Positions 57,250-64,000 of a DNA stretch of 64,000 nt are shown here, piece by piece. The stretch is taken from assembly GCF_016648855.1 (NCBI RefSeq), contig NZ_JACLQU010000008.1:29530-93529 (forward strand), written 5' to 3'. How positions within the stretch are numbered: the stretch's first letter is position 1; every line of letters starts with the position of its first letter. This DNA is from Streptococcus parasanguinis. GTDB taxonomy: Bacteria > Bacillota > Bacilli > Lactobacillales > Streptococcaceae. The notes beneath the pieces were generated by a model. That model did no database searches and was not told the DNA's origin. It worked only from the letters and a program-made list of their open reading frames with translations. The translations under genes and the position numbers were made by a program.

Positions 57250-57597
57250 TTATTTAAATTTAACGCCTAGTTCTTTCAATTTCTTGATTGTAGCTGGGCC
57301 GATTCCTTTAAGGGCCAACAACTCTTTTTCTGTCCAGTTTGCGAAGTCCGCAACAGAGCGAATACCTTCATCATAGAATGTTTGCGCACGATCAAGTGCC
57401 ACACCTTCCAAACTTGCAGCAAATTCTTCCACTGAAGAAGCCGCTTGTTTCACTTCTTTCGCCACTGCTTTTGTAGCTTTCTCAACCTTTTTAGGTGTTT
57501 CTTTCACAGCTGCAGTTACAGTTGCGACAGCTTTTTTCAAAAGATGTCTATTTTGATGTTTGTATTGTTTCGCACGGTTTACGTTCTTCTTTGCCAT
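57250..57597 (-). CDS. Helix-hairpin-helix protein with basic Ala/Lys-rich N-terminus
   Basis: The 115-residue protein has a basic start (MAKKNVNRAKQYKHQNRHLLKK), an Ala/Lys/Val-rich helical middle reminiscent of apolipophorin or histone-tail sequence (about 25-65), and a C-terminal HhH motif LLALKGIGPATIKKLKELG. HhH domains bind nucleic acid non-specifically, so a small DNA- or RNA-binding protein is likely, but its function is unknown. AGGAGGAAAA precedes the ATG. Confidence 0.82.
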   Translation of the reverse strand: MAKKNVNRAKQYKHQNRHLLKKAVATVTAAVKETPKKVEKATKAVAKEVKQAASSVEEFAASLEGVALDRAQTFYDEGIRSVADFANWTEKELLALKGIGPATIKKLKELGVKFK

Positions 57598-57692
57598 TTT
57601 TCCTCCTAAATTCAGTGATCAATTCCTAAGGCAACAAGGTTTCATCACTATCATTCCATTCAAAAATCCGTTGATGTCATTTCAACTTTTTT

Positions 57693-57701
57693 ATTGTATC
57701 A
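57693..57701 (-). promoter_or_regulatory. Promoter of the HhH gene
   Basis: Minus strand TGATACAAT (TACAAT 57698-57693). The leader of about 85 nt holds a small hairpin GTTGA/TCAAC. The rest of this 180-bp gap contains a 10-bp stem (57755-57764/57769-57778) after DUF1912 that may terminate that operon. Confidence 0.6.
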
Positions 57702-57777
57702 CAATCCCCTAAAAAATCAAGTCATTGCTCAATTTTCAGGTAAATCTAGCTAGTAAAACGCCTTCAATAAGGTGTTT

Positions 57778-58032
57778 TTAATATTTTCTTTCACCAAAGA
57801 GGCCATCTGGTAAATCATGAAATCCTTTTCCAGCATGGAAATTTTCGAACTTCCCTTGCAAGAACTGATAAGCGTCCAAACGGCTTTCATAGCGAATCAT
57901 AGCGATTTTAGCTCGTTCATCCTGGTCTTCATCAAAAACCTTCTTACTTTCTTCGAGAGCCATTTCATTGATCATGACCTGGGTCTTGATCCAAGCCTCA
58001 AATTCTTTCATAAATTCTTTTTCGTAGCTCAT
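57778..58032 (-). CDS. DUF1912 family protein
   Basis: An 84-residue helical, acidic protein starting MSYEKEFMKEFEAWIKTQVMINEMALEESKKV that I recognise as the streptococcal DUF1912 family. No motif suggests a function. It follows the DUF438 gene by 2 nt and is the last gene of the rlmD operon. Confidence 0.85.
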   Translation of the reverse strand: MSYEKEFMKEFEAWIKTQVMINEMALEESKKVFDEDQDERAKIAMIRYESRLDAYQFLQGKFENFHAGKGFHDLPDGLFGERKY

Positions 58033-58034
58033 TC

Positions 58035-59381
58035 TTACTCCAATCCTCTATAAAATTCACTATCGATCTCCCGATAGGGTTGAATGTCCTGAACATATTC
58101 CAAGACACCTTGAAAGTCTCCAGCTTCATCACGCACGGCTGCATAGGTGACATGGATAAATTTCCCACGTGATTCTGATTTGAACCACATTTCGTACTTG
58201 TCTTTTTTCCCTTCTCGAAGCCCCTGCATGATGGCTTTGACCTTCTCCAAGTATTTCGGAGGGTGACACAATTCGACATTGCGTCCTACCTGCGACGGCG
58301 TCCGTTTGAAGATCATTTCCTCAAAAGGCGCTGCATCATTGTAATATTGGAAAATATCATCCTTATTGACAAAGGTGATCTCCATCGGCAGATGGTTCAA
58401 GATCAAGTTGGCCTGCTCCACAGAGAGAAAGCCATGCCCAAAAGCTTGTTGCTGTTGGCGATCGAAACTCTCTTCCTTTTTCTTAGGCCTGAAGGTAATG
58501 GTCAGTTGTCCCTCAGGAATCTCAATGACCTGACGTTGCTCGCTTCCATTTGAAGAAGGAAGGGCTTCATCTGAACCTTCTGTCTCTATTGCACCTTCTT
58601 CCTTGAAGTCCACACGTTTCGGCACCCATTTCTCACTCGGAATGATAATAGCATAACCATAAGCCTCGCTTTCTTCCGCGATGGAGAGCCAATCATCCTG
58701 AGTAAAGGCCTCCAATAAAATCATCAAGAGGATGGACTCTTCCTTGAAGATCATAGCCTCAAACTCTTGGGCAAAGGCTTCAAAGCGCTCTTTGACTTCT
58801 GAAATGGCAGAATCTGGTAGTTTCTTGGCCACATCCAAAGCTTTCGCAAAGAGTTCTCGAATCTGGTCATCCACTCCCCACATGACTTTAGGAGGAGAAT
58901 CATGCCCATAGCGCTCCATAATGGGAAACATCAATTCTTCCTTGCGACGGTAATGCCGGTCAAATTGACCCACCAAGCCCAGCTGACGTAACAAACCCTT
59001 ATGAATCTCCTGAATCATCTCAGGATCCTCAGTCGTCTCATAATTGTCTAGCAAGCGGCGTACCCGCATCATAGCTGCACGAAGGGCTAAGTTCTCCTGT
59101 TTAAAGATTTGAACAGGATGGCCTGGATGGTCTGTATCTGCCACTTCGACCCCTTGTACCGCATTCTTAAAGAGATTAGCATGGACATCGCACAGCTCCA
59201 TGACATCCTCAAAGGTGATGCCTGCATCGGAGTTCATCAGCTCATGCTCCATGAGGGAAATCTCAATCGCAGACACCCCGCTAAAGGTCGCATCAAAGCG
59301 CTCTTGGACCGACTCAGGAGAAGCTCCATGATGCAGATCTAATAAGATGTCTCTTAAGACATGAATTCGTTCATCACTCAT
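58035..59381 (-). CDS. DUF438 / hemerythrin / PAS-domain protein
   Basis: The 448-residue protein has an N-terminal DUF438 domain (about 1-70) and a hemerythrin-like four-helix domain (about 85-230). Metal ligands are visible as FDRHYRRKEELMFPIMERYG (HxxxE) and in a second helix FEAMIFKEESILLMILLEAF. A C-terminal PAS domain (LILNHLPMEITFVNKDDIFQYYND...) follows. Such proteins are thought to sense or handle oxygen, NO or iron; the activity is not established. Its ATG overlaps the DUF1858 stop as TAATG, so both are coupled. Confidence 0.9.
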   Translation of the reverse strand: MSDERIHVLRDILLDLHHGASPESVQERFDATFSGVSAIEISLMEHELMNSDAGITFEDVMELCDVHANLFKNAVQGVEVADTDHPGHPVQIFKQENLALRAAMMRVRRLLDNYETTEDPEMIQEIHKGLLRQLGLVGQFDRHYRRKEELMFPIMERYGHDSPPKVMWGVDDQIRELFAKALDVAKKLPDSAISEVKERFEAFAQEFEAMIFKEESILLMILLEAFTQDDWLSIAEESEAYGYAIIIPSEKWVPKRVDFKEEGAIETEGSDEALPSSNGSEQRQVIEIPEGQLTITFRPKKKEESFDRQQQQAFGHGFLSVEQANLILNHLPMEITFVNKDDIFQYYNDAAPFEEMIFKRTPSQVGRNVELCHPPKYLEKVKAIMQGLREGKKDKYEMWFKSESRGKFIHVTYAAVRDEAGDFQGVLEYVQDIQPYREIDSEFYRGLE

Positions 59382-59614
59382 TAGTCTAGCCCCACTACTT
59401 CATAGCCATTGGCCTCTAGTGTTCGCACAATCTTCTCCATAGGAGTACCTTCTAATTTTGATCCTTGTTTTAAGGAAACCTTGCGCCCAACTGTATTTCG
59501 CATGATCGGATTGGCTAAGGGTTTAAAGCCCAACTCCACCAACAAATCCAATACCTCCGGATGTTGATCAATAACTTGAGCAACTGGAATCGATACATCA
59601 ATAACATTGTCCAT
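59381..59614 (-). CDS. DUF1858 domain protein
   Basis: A 77-residue single-domain protein: VIDVSIPVAQVIDQHPEVLDLLVELGFKPLANPIMRNTVGRKVSLKQ, the DUF1858/ScdA N-terminal type often fused to hemerythrin-like or hybrid-cluster proteins. In this family the usual cysteines near GF..C are absent (GFKPLANP). It is coupled to the DUF438-hemerythrin-PAS gene, suggesting that the pair works together much like the fused ScdA iron-sulfur repair proteins. That is inference. Confidence 0.88.
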   Translation of the reverse strand: MDNVIDVSIPVAQVIDQHPEVLDLLVELGFKPLANPIMRNTVGRKVSLKQGSKLEGTPMEKIVRTLEANGYEVVGLD

Positions 59615-59627
59615 TTATTTATTTCCT

Positions 59628-60071
59628 CTACTCATTCCCTTTATTTTCTCTTTGACGAGCCCGTTCTTCTCCCCACCAAAGAGGCATCAATTCACCTAAA
59701 GTAATGGTCTTACGACTCTCATAATCCACCATAAATTCTAGATGACGATTCTCAGCATCTAGCTCAAGGAGAAATTCACGACAGGCCCCACAAGGCATCC
59801 CAGAACCTTCTCCATAAGGAGGTTTGTCTCGAAAAGCAATAATGCGCTTGACCTTGGTTTGTCCTGATTGTTGATACATGTTGAAGAGGGCTGCTCGTTC
59901 GGCACATAAATGAAAGACGCCACAGGTTCCTTCCATACAAAAGCCCGTAAAAATCTGACCATCTGCAGCCTCAACAGCAGCAACCACATGTCGAGCATAG
60001 ACAAAATCTGAAACCTCTTGAGGCGCATAGAGAGCTTTCGCCTCAAGATAAAGTTTTTCCCAAATATCCAT
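59628..60071 (-). CDS. Cytidine deaminase-like zinc enzyme
   Basis: The 147-residue protein has the zinc and catalytic motifs CAERAAL (Cys ligand and catalytic Glu) near residue 56 and PCGACREF near 92, characteristic of the cytidine/blasticidin-S deaminase superfamily. The substrate could be cytidine or another nucleoside; the sequence is divergent from standard Cdd. It lies 10 nt after rlmD and 13 nt before the DUF1858 gene in one operon. Confidence 0.87.
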   Translation of the reverse strand: MDIWEKLYLEAKALYAPQEVSDFVYARHVVAAVEAADGQIFTGFCMEGTCGVFHLCAERAALFNMYQQSGQTKVKRIIAFRDKPPYGEGSGMPCGACREFLLELDAENRHLEFMVDYESRKTITLGELMPLWWGEERARQRENKGNE

Positions 60072-60081
60072 TCTTCTTCTT

Positions 60082-61434
60082 TCACTTCTTCACTAATTTC
60101 ACAACTGCTTCTGTCCTTGCAGTATGGGGGAACATGTCCACTGATTGAATGTATTCAACCTGATAAACCTTCGTCAAAGCCACTAGATCCCGTGCCAAAG
60201 TAGAGACATTACAAGAGACATAGACCATCTTTTCAGGTGCATAGTGCAACAAGGTCTCGATTAATTTTGTCCCCAAGCCCGTACGAGGTGGATCCACGAT
60301 CACAGCATTAGCCCGATAGCCTTCTTGGTACCAGCGAGGAATGATCTCTTCTGCTGTACCAGCCTCATAGTGGGTATTCTCAAATCCCATCCGTTTAGCA
60401 TTGTATTTGGCATCCTCAATCGCTTCAGGAATAATATCCATCCCCCGAACACTTTTCACTCTATTAGCAAAAGCAAAGCCAATCGTTCCAACCCCACAAT
60501 AGGCATCAATCAGGTGATCCTCTGGAGAAACATCTAGAGCCTTAACCGCTTCACTATACAATACTTCAGTTTGTTCCGGATTCAACTGGTAAAAAGCTCG
60601 AGGAGAAAGGGAGAATTCATAATCCAAAACACCTTCCAAAATGGCCTCTTCTCCCCAAATAATCTGCGTTTGTTCGCCATAGATTTCACTGGATCGAGAC
60701 GTATTTTTGTTAACAGCAACTGTGACAATCTCAGGGTGTTTCGTGACCAAGTCTTGCACCAAATTATTTATGTTAATCTGACGACTAGTGACCACAATGA
60801 TCTGAACTTGACCAGACTTCCGCGCCCGTCGAACCATCATGGTTCTGACACCCAGTTCTTTACGCTCATCAGCAATCGGAATCTGATAATAGGTCAATAA
60901 ATCCGTTAGATCATTGGCAATCGCTTGAATAACCGGATCTTGAACCAAACAATCTTTTAATTCCACCAAATAATGTGAATTTTGAGCATAGAGTCCCGCC
61001 TTGACCTGGCCCTTGAATTTCCTTGTTTGAAATTGCAATTTGGCCCGATAGTAAAGAGGCTCCTGCATTCCGATTGTCGGCCGAATAGCATACTGTTCAA
61101 AGCCTTCAGGTGAGAACTTTTTCAAGGCCTGTTGCAATAAATCTGTCTTAAACTCCAACTGCTTGTCATACTTCAAATGCATGATTTGACAGCCCCCACA
61201 GGTCTCATAGATATCACACATGGGTGTCACCCGATACTTAGACGCCTTATTCACAGATAAGAGTTTGGCTTCCGCAAAATTTTTCTTGACACTTGTAATT
61301 TGGCAGAAGATATCTTCTCCCTTCAAAGCGCCTGGCACAAAGACAAGTGTTTTTTTATAAAAGCCAATCCCTTCACCGTTAATTCCCATTCGTTTAATTT
61401 TCAAAGGAATTTTTTGTTTTACTTTAACGTTCAT
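60082..61434 (-). CDS. rlmD: 23S rRNA uracil-5-methyltransferase RlmD family
   Basis: The 450-residue protein starts with a TRAM domain ([36 protein letters not shown]). It has an iron-sulfur Cys set ([15 protein letters not shown], and another Cys near 160), the SAM loop [16 protein letters not shown] and the catalytic [10 protein letters not shown] and [13 protein letters not shown]. It methylates U747 and/or U1939 in 23S rRNA. Its ATG lies 7 nt after the -10 box with no ribosome-binding site, suggesting a leaderless message. First gene of a five-gene operon. Confidence 0.94.
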   Translation of the reverse strand: MNVKVKQKIPLKIKRMGINGEGIGFYKKTLVFVPGALKGEDIFCQITSVKKNFAEAKLLSVNKASKYRVTPMCDIYETCGGCQIMHLKYDKQLEFKTDLLQQALKKFSPEGFEQYAIRPTIGMQEPLYYRAKLQFQTRKFKGQVKAGLYAQNSHYLVELKDCLVQDPVIQAIANDLTDLLTYYQIPIADERKELGVRTMMVRRARKSGQVQIIVVTSRQININNLVQDLVTKHPEIVTVAVNKNTSRSSEIYGEQTQIIWGEEAILEGVLDYEFSLSPRAFYQLNPEQTEVLYSEAVKALDVSPEDHLIDAYCGVGTIGFAFANRVKSVRGMDIIPEAIEDAKYNAKRMGFENTHYEAGTAEEIIPRWYQEGYRANAVIVDPPRTGLGTKLIETLLHYAPEKMVYVSCNVSTLARDLVALTKVYQVEYIQSVDMFPHTARTEAVVKLVKK

Positions 61435-61440
61435 ATCCCT

Positions 61441-61465
61441 ATCTTAACACATTTTTCGGTATAAT
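61441..61465. promoter_or_regulatory. Back-to-back promoters for rlmD and recX
   Basis: In the 37-bp gap two -10 boxes face outward: TGTTAAGAT (TAAGAT 61446-61441, minus strand, rlmD) and TATAAT (61460-61465, plus strand, recX). Each ends exactly 6 nt before its ATG, so both messages should begin at or next to the start codon. The -35 regions overlap the opposite unit and are weak. Confidence 0.7.
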
Positions 61466-61471
61466 AAAAAC

Positions 61472-62254
61472 ATGAAAATTACAAAACTAGAAAAGAAAAA
61501 AAGACTCTACCTCCTGGAATTAGACAATGATCAAAAACTTTATATTACAGAAGACACCATCGTCAAATATTTTCTTTCCAAAGATAAAGAAATCAGTGAA
61601 GAGGAACTAAAAGAAATCCAAGAGTTTGCTCAATACTCCTATGGTAAAAACCTGGCCCTTTACCATCTTTCTTTTAAAGCTCGAACAACAAAAGAAGTCC
61701 GAGACTACCTGACAAAATATGAGATTGATAGTGGCATTATTGATAAAGTTGTCCAACACCTAAAAGAAGACAAGTGGTTAGATGATCGTCAATATGCAAG
61801 AAACCTGATAGAGGCCAACCTTCTCAGTGGCGATAAGGGCCCTGCCTTATTACAACAAAAAATTCAACAAAAAGGGATCCCAAAATCTATCCTTCAAGAA
61901 ATTCTTGCAGACTATGATTTCTCAGAAGTGATCGACCGTACCGCAATAAAACTCGTAAAAAAATACCAAGGAAAATATCCGTTAAAAGCCATTGAAACGA
62001 AAATCATCCAAGCACTCATTTCAAAAGGCTTTGCGTACAACCAAGCTCAAATAGCTTTACAAAATCTTGAACTAGAAGCAGATGAAGAAACAACCAATGA
62101 GCTCATCCTAAAAGAGTTAGAAAAACAATACCGTAAATACAGTAAAAAATATGAAGGCTATGACCTCAAACAACGCTTGACTCAGGCACTAGCCAGAAAA
62201 GGCTACGATTATAGTGATATAACATCAGCCATTAGAGAATACTTAGATTCATAA
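61472..62254 (+). CDS. recX: Recombination regulator RecX
   Basis: RecX caps or inhibits RecA filaments. The 260-residue all-helical protein has three RecX three-helix repeats, recognisable by [41 protein letters not shown] and a C-terminal [24 protein letters not shown]. The start [18 protein letters not shown] is the family N-terminus in streptococci. There is no ribosome-binding site and the ATG is 6 nt after TATAAT, so the message is probably leaderless. Confidence 0.95.
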   Translation: MKITKLEKKKRLYLLELDNDQKLYITEDTIVKYFLSKDKEISEEELKEIQEFAQYSYGKNLALYHLSFKARTTKEVRDYLTKYEIDSGIIDKVVQHLKEDKWLDDRQYARNLIEANLLSGDKGPALLQQKIQQKGIPKSILQEILADYDFSEVIDRTAIKLVKKYQGKYPLKAIETKIIQALISKGFAYNQAQIALQNLELEADEETTNELILKELEKQYRKYSKKYEGYDLKQRLTQALARKGYDYSDITSAIREYLDS

Positions 62255-62305
62255 ACCAAATTGAAAATTAAATAGAAAAATAAGAAAAAATTTGAAAAAA
62301 TATGA

Positions 62306-62311
62306 TACAAT
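62306..62311 (+). promoter_or_regulatory. Extended -10 promoter of the DUF402 gene
   Basis: TGATACAAT with TACAAT at 62306-62311, 38 nt before the ATG. No convincing -35. Confidence 0.6.
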
Positions 62312-62349
62312 ATAGAGGATATACTTAGATTGTAGAAAGTTGGTAAGTT

Positions 62350-62883
62350 ATGAAACTACCTAAAGAAGGCGACTTTATTACAATTCAAAGTTATAAACAT
62401 GATGGCAGTTTACACCGAACATGGCGTGACACCATGGTATTAAAGATAACCGAAAATGCAATTATTGGAGTAAATGATCATACACTTGTTACTGAAAGTG
62501 ATGGTAGACGTTGGATCACGCGTGAACCAGCGATCGTTTATTTCCATAAAAAATATTGGTTTAACATCATCGCCATGATCCGTGACAATGGTGTGTCTTA
62601 CTACTGTAACCTAGCAAGTCCTTTTCACATTGACCAAGAAGCCTTAAAATATATCGACTATGATCTCGATGTCAAGGTCTTTACCAATGGTGAAAAAAAA
62701 TTGTTAGATGTTGAAGAATACGAGCAGCACAAAGAAAAAATGCACTATTCAGATGACATCGACTATATTTTAAAGGAAAATGTTAAGGTTCTAGTAGATT
62801 GGATAAACCAAAACAAAGGTCCTTTTTCTGAGGAATATATCAAAATTTGGTATAACCGTTATGTTGAACTGCGAAATAAATAA
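62350..62883 (+). CDS. DUF402 family nucleoside tri/diphosphate phosphatase
   Basis: The 177-residue protein has the DUF402 core: [74 protein letters not shown] and [21 protein letters not shown]. The acidic residues coordinate metal in characterised relatives, which hydrolyse nucleoside tri- and diphosphates. The ribosome-binding site (GGTAAG) is weak. It is followed directly by a terminator. Confidence 0.9.
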   Translation: MKLPKEGDFITIQSYKHDGSLHRTWRDTMVLKITENAIIGVNDHTLVTESDGRRWITREPAIVYFHKKYWFNIIAMIRDNGVSYYCNLASPFHIDQEALKYIDYDLDVKVFTNGEKKLLDVEEYEQHKEKMHYSDDIDYILKENVKVLVDWINQNKGPFSEEYIKIWYNRYVELRNK

Positions 62884-62890
62884 AGTTGGA

Positions 62891-62910
62891 AAGAGCGCAA
62901 GCTCTTTTTT
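62891..62910 (+). terminator. Terminator of the DUF402 gene
   Basis: AAGAGC, GCAA tetraloop, GCTCTT followed by T4. Confidence 0.88.
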
Positions 62911-62940
62911 CTTGTAAATTAATAAAAAAATAACTACAAA

Positions 62941-62969
62941 AAAAGTCTAATGACAACCATTAGACTTTT
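62941..62969 (-). terminator. Terminator of the rRNA-tRNA operon
   Basis: Perfect 12-bp arms AAAAGTCTAATG/CATTAGACTTTT around ACAAC with a T tract on the minus strand, directly after the last tRNA (Pro). Confidence 0.9.
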
Positions 62970-62980
62970 TCGATACACTA

Positions 62981-63054
62981 TCGGGAAGACAGGATTCGAA
63001 CCTGCGACACCTTGGTCCCAAACCAAGTACTCTACCAAGCTGAGCTACTTCCCG
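62981..63054 (-). tRNA. tRNA-Pro (UGG)
   Basis: 74-nt cloverleaf on the minus strand with acceptor CGGGAAG/CTTCCCG, T loop GTTCGAAT and anticodon TGG between CTTGGTT and GACCAAG. Last tRNA of the cluster; no encoded CCA. Confidence 0.97.
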
Positions 63055-63073
63055 ATCTAAAGCTACCGCTTTA

Positions 63074-63147
63074 TGCACCCTAGAGGAGTCGAACCTCTAA
63101 CCGCCTGATTCGTAGTCAGGTACTCTATCCAGTTGAGCTAAGGGTGC
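63074..63147 (-). tRNA. tRNA-Arg (ACG), copy 2
   Basis: 74-nt cloverleaf with acceptor GCACCCT/AGGGTGC, T loop GTTCGACT and anticodon ACG. It is identical in sequence to the tRNA at 63184-63257, 36 nt upstream. Confidence 0.97.
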
Positions 63148-63183
63148 TCGTTCCTATTCAATTACTACATAGCCTTGCGACCA

Positions 63184-63257
63184 TGCACCCTAGAGGAGTC
63201 GAACCTCTAACCGCCTGATTCGTAGTCAGGTACTCTATCCAGTTGAGCTAAGGGTGC
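63184..63257 (-). tRNA. tRNA-Arg (ACG), copy 1
   Basis: Identical 74-nt cloverleaf with anticodon ACG, directly after tRNA-Leu(UAA). The tandem duplicate is unusual for this conserved cluster. Confidence 0.97.
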
Positions 63258-63278
63258 TTCTTCTCCAACCTAAATCTA

Positions 63279-63364
63279 TGCCGAGGACCGGAATCGAACC
63301 GGTACGATCGTTACCAATCGCAGGATTTTAAGTCCTGTGCGTCTGCCAGTTCCGCCACCCCGGC
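63279..63364 (-). tRNA. tRNA-Leu (UAA)
   Basis: 86-nt class II tRNA with a long variable arm, acceptor GCCGGGG/CCTCGGC and anticodon TAA in CTTAAAA. Confidence 0.97.
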
Positions 63365-63371
63365 CTCCTCA

Positions 63372-63443
63372 AGCGAACGACGGGATTCGAACCCGCGACC
63401 CCCACCTTGGCAAGGTGGTGTTCTACCACTGAACTACGTTCGC
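63372..63443 (-). tRNA. tRNA-Gly (GCC)
   Basis: 72-nt cloverleaf with acceptor GCGAACG/CGTTCGC, discriminator T and anticodon GCC between CCTT and AAGG. Confidence 0.97.
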
Positions 63444-63466
63444 ATTGCTTTCTTTATATAAAAAAA

Positions 63467-63539
63467 TGCCGGCTACATGACTTGAACACGCGACCCTCTG
63501 ATTACAAATCAGATGCTCTACCAACTGAGCTAAGCCGGC
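63467..63539 (-). tRNA. tRNA-Thr (UGU)
   Basis: 73-nt cloverleaf with acceptor GCCGGCT/GTAGCCGGC region and anticodon TGT between CTGATT and AATCAG. T loop GTTCAAGT. Confidence 0.96.
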
Positions 63540-63556
63540 TCATTATTATTCTCTTA

Positions 63557-63638
63557 TGCGGGTTAAGGGACTTGAACCCCCACGCCGTAAAGCGCCAGAT
63601 CCTAAATCTGGTGCGTCTGCCAATTCCGCCAAACCCGC
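63557..63638 (-). tRNA. tRNA-Leu (UAG)
   Basis: 82-nt class II tRNA with a long variable arm, acceptor GCGGGTT/AACCCGC and anticodon TAG between CAGATT and GATCTG. Confidence 0.97.
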
Positions 63639-63644
63639 AAAATA

Positions 63645-63717
63645 TGACCCGTACTGGGCTCGAACCAGTGACCCATTGATTAAAAGTCAATTGCTCTACC
63701 AACTGAGCTAACGAGTC
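63645..63717 (-). tRNA. tRNA-Lys (UUU)
   Basis: 73-nt cloverleaf with anticodon TTT between TTGACT and AATCAA, T loop GTTCGAGC. Confidence 0.97.
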
Positions 63718-63741
63718 TTAAAATAATTTTCATTATCTTAA

Positions 63742-63814
63742 CGGTCCCGACGGGAATCGAACCCGCGATCTTCGCCGTGACAGGGCGACGTGATAACCGC
63801 TACACTACGGGACC
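63742..63814 (-). tRNA. tRNA-Asp (GUC)
   Basis: 73-nt cloverleaf with acceptor GGTCCCG/CGGGACC, discriminator G and anticodon GTC between CGCCCT and ACGGCG. Confidence 0.97.
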
Positions 63815-63816
63815 TA

Positions 63817-63889
63817 TGGGAGTTAACGGGATCGAACCGCTGACCCTCTGCTTGTAAGGCAGATGCTCTCCCAGCTGAGCTAAACTCCC
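63817..63889 (-). tRNA. tRNA-Val (UAC)
   Basis: 73-nt cloverleaf with acceptor GGGAGTT/AACTCCC and anticodon TAC between CTGCCT and AAGCAG. First tRNA after the 5S gene. Confidence 0.97.
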
Positions 63890-63892
63890 AAA

Positions 63893-63916
63893 TGAGCCTA
63901 GTATCTACTAGGCTCA
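63893..63916 (-). other. Processing hairpin between 5S rRNA and tRNA-Val
   Basis: Perfect 10-bp arms TGAGCCTAGT/ACTAGGCTCA with a 4-nt loop and no T tract. It is probably an RNA maturation structure rather than a terminator, since tRNAs follow. Confidence 0.7.
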
Positions 63917-63923
63917 ATCTCTT

Positions 63924-64000
63924 GCTAAGCGACTACCTTATCTCACAGGGGGCAACCCCCAACTACTTCCGGCGTTCTAGGGCTTAACTGCTGTGTTCGG
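63924..64000 (-). rRNA. 5S rRNA, 3' part
   Basis: The minus strand shows the conserved CCGAACACAG...AAGCCCTAG region, the GGGGGTTGCCCCC helix, GAGATAAGGTAGTCGC and the 3' end CTTAGC. About 77 of roughly 116 nt are present; the 5' part and the rest of the rRNA operon lie beyond the right edge. Confidence 0.95.

Noticed and set aside
62341..62349. A leaderless start for the DUF402 gene
   Set aside because: Its -10 box is 38 nt upstream of the ATG, leaving a normal leader, so it does not belong with the leaderless candidates.
63407..63702. Open frames within the tRNA cluster
   Set aside because: They are translations of tRNA genes, which are fully explained by cloverleaf structure.

Overview
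The window reads as chromosome of an oral Streptococcus of the Mitis/Sanguinis/Parasanguinis type. The grounds are the gene order (murD-murG-divIB-ftsA-ftsZ-yggS-sepF-yggT-ylmH-divIVA-ileS; rsmD-coaD-sepM; yqeG-yqeH-yhbY-nadD-yqeK-rsfS-tmcAL), the msrAB/thioredoxin/CcdA locus next to a YesM/YesN-type two-component system, a cin box before a prepilin peptidase, streptococcal-only small families (DUF1797, DUF1827, DUF1912, DUF3165) and the rrn-linked tRNA order Val-Asp-Lys-Leu-Thr-Gly-Leu-Arg-Pro. Species cannot be fixed from sequence reading alone.

Layout. 1-5.1 kb: the 3' part of a 2-hydroxycarboxylate transporter, then a minus-strand operon folD, HAD phosphatase, nnrD, GH32 sucrose(-6-P) hydrolase. 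5.1-11 kb: DUF1797, clpE behind a textbook CtsR operator, a WYL regulator/GyrI-like pair, a Nudix hydrolase, DUF1827 and an ElaA-type acetyltransferase. 11-26 kb (all minus strand): ileS with an isoleucine T-box, the division and cell-wall cluster up to murD, DUF3165 and typA. 26-32 kb: rsuA, rhodanese-like protein, yqgQ, the competence prepilin peptidase, a lone T-box-controlled trpB, and yutD-rlmN-vanZ. 32-38 kb: a sensor kinase/response regulator pair and an extracytoplasmic methionine-sulfoxide repair operon (ccdA, a methionine-rich repeat lipoprotein, a TlpA-like lipoprotein, msrAB). 38-44 kb: sepM-coaD-rsmD, asnA and a divergent SOS-mutagenesis cassette (LexA-like repressor, UmuC, YolD-like, small ORF). 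44-53 kb: yebC, tmcAL, methyltransferase, the rsfS-to-yqeG assembly-factor operon, an orphan membrane protein and a TVP38 protein. 53-62 kb: a valine T-box operon ending in valS, then rlmD-deaminase-DUF1858-DUF438-DUF1912, recX and a DUF402 phosphatase. 62.9-64 kb: ten tRNAs and the 3' end of a 5S rRNA gene.

How it fits together. Most of the window is core growth machinery (division, translation, ribosome assembly). Three aminoacylation-linked operons are read by T-box RNAs (Ile, Trp, Val) with visible candidate specifier codons ATC, TGG and GTC. Stress genes are wired by visible sites: a CtsR box at clpE, a ComX cin box at the peptidase, and a palindrome at the LexA-like repressor. The most unusual item is the small lipoprotein whose mature part is about 17% methionine in MKKDD-like repeats, lying inside the msrAB/thioredoxin/CcdA operon. 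It suggests a renewable methionine oxidant sink at the cell surface. Other unusual items are a set of promoters whose -10 box lies only 6-7 nt before the start codon (candidate leaderless mRNAs), a two-copy structured repeat that ends as a terminator, and two structured intergenic stretches of unknown role. I saw no prophage, transposase, insertion sequence or CRISPR array.
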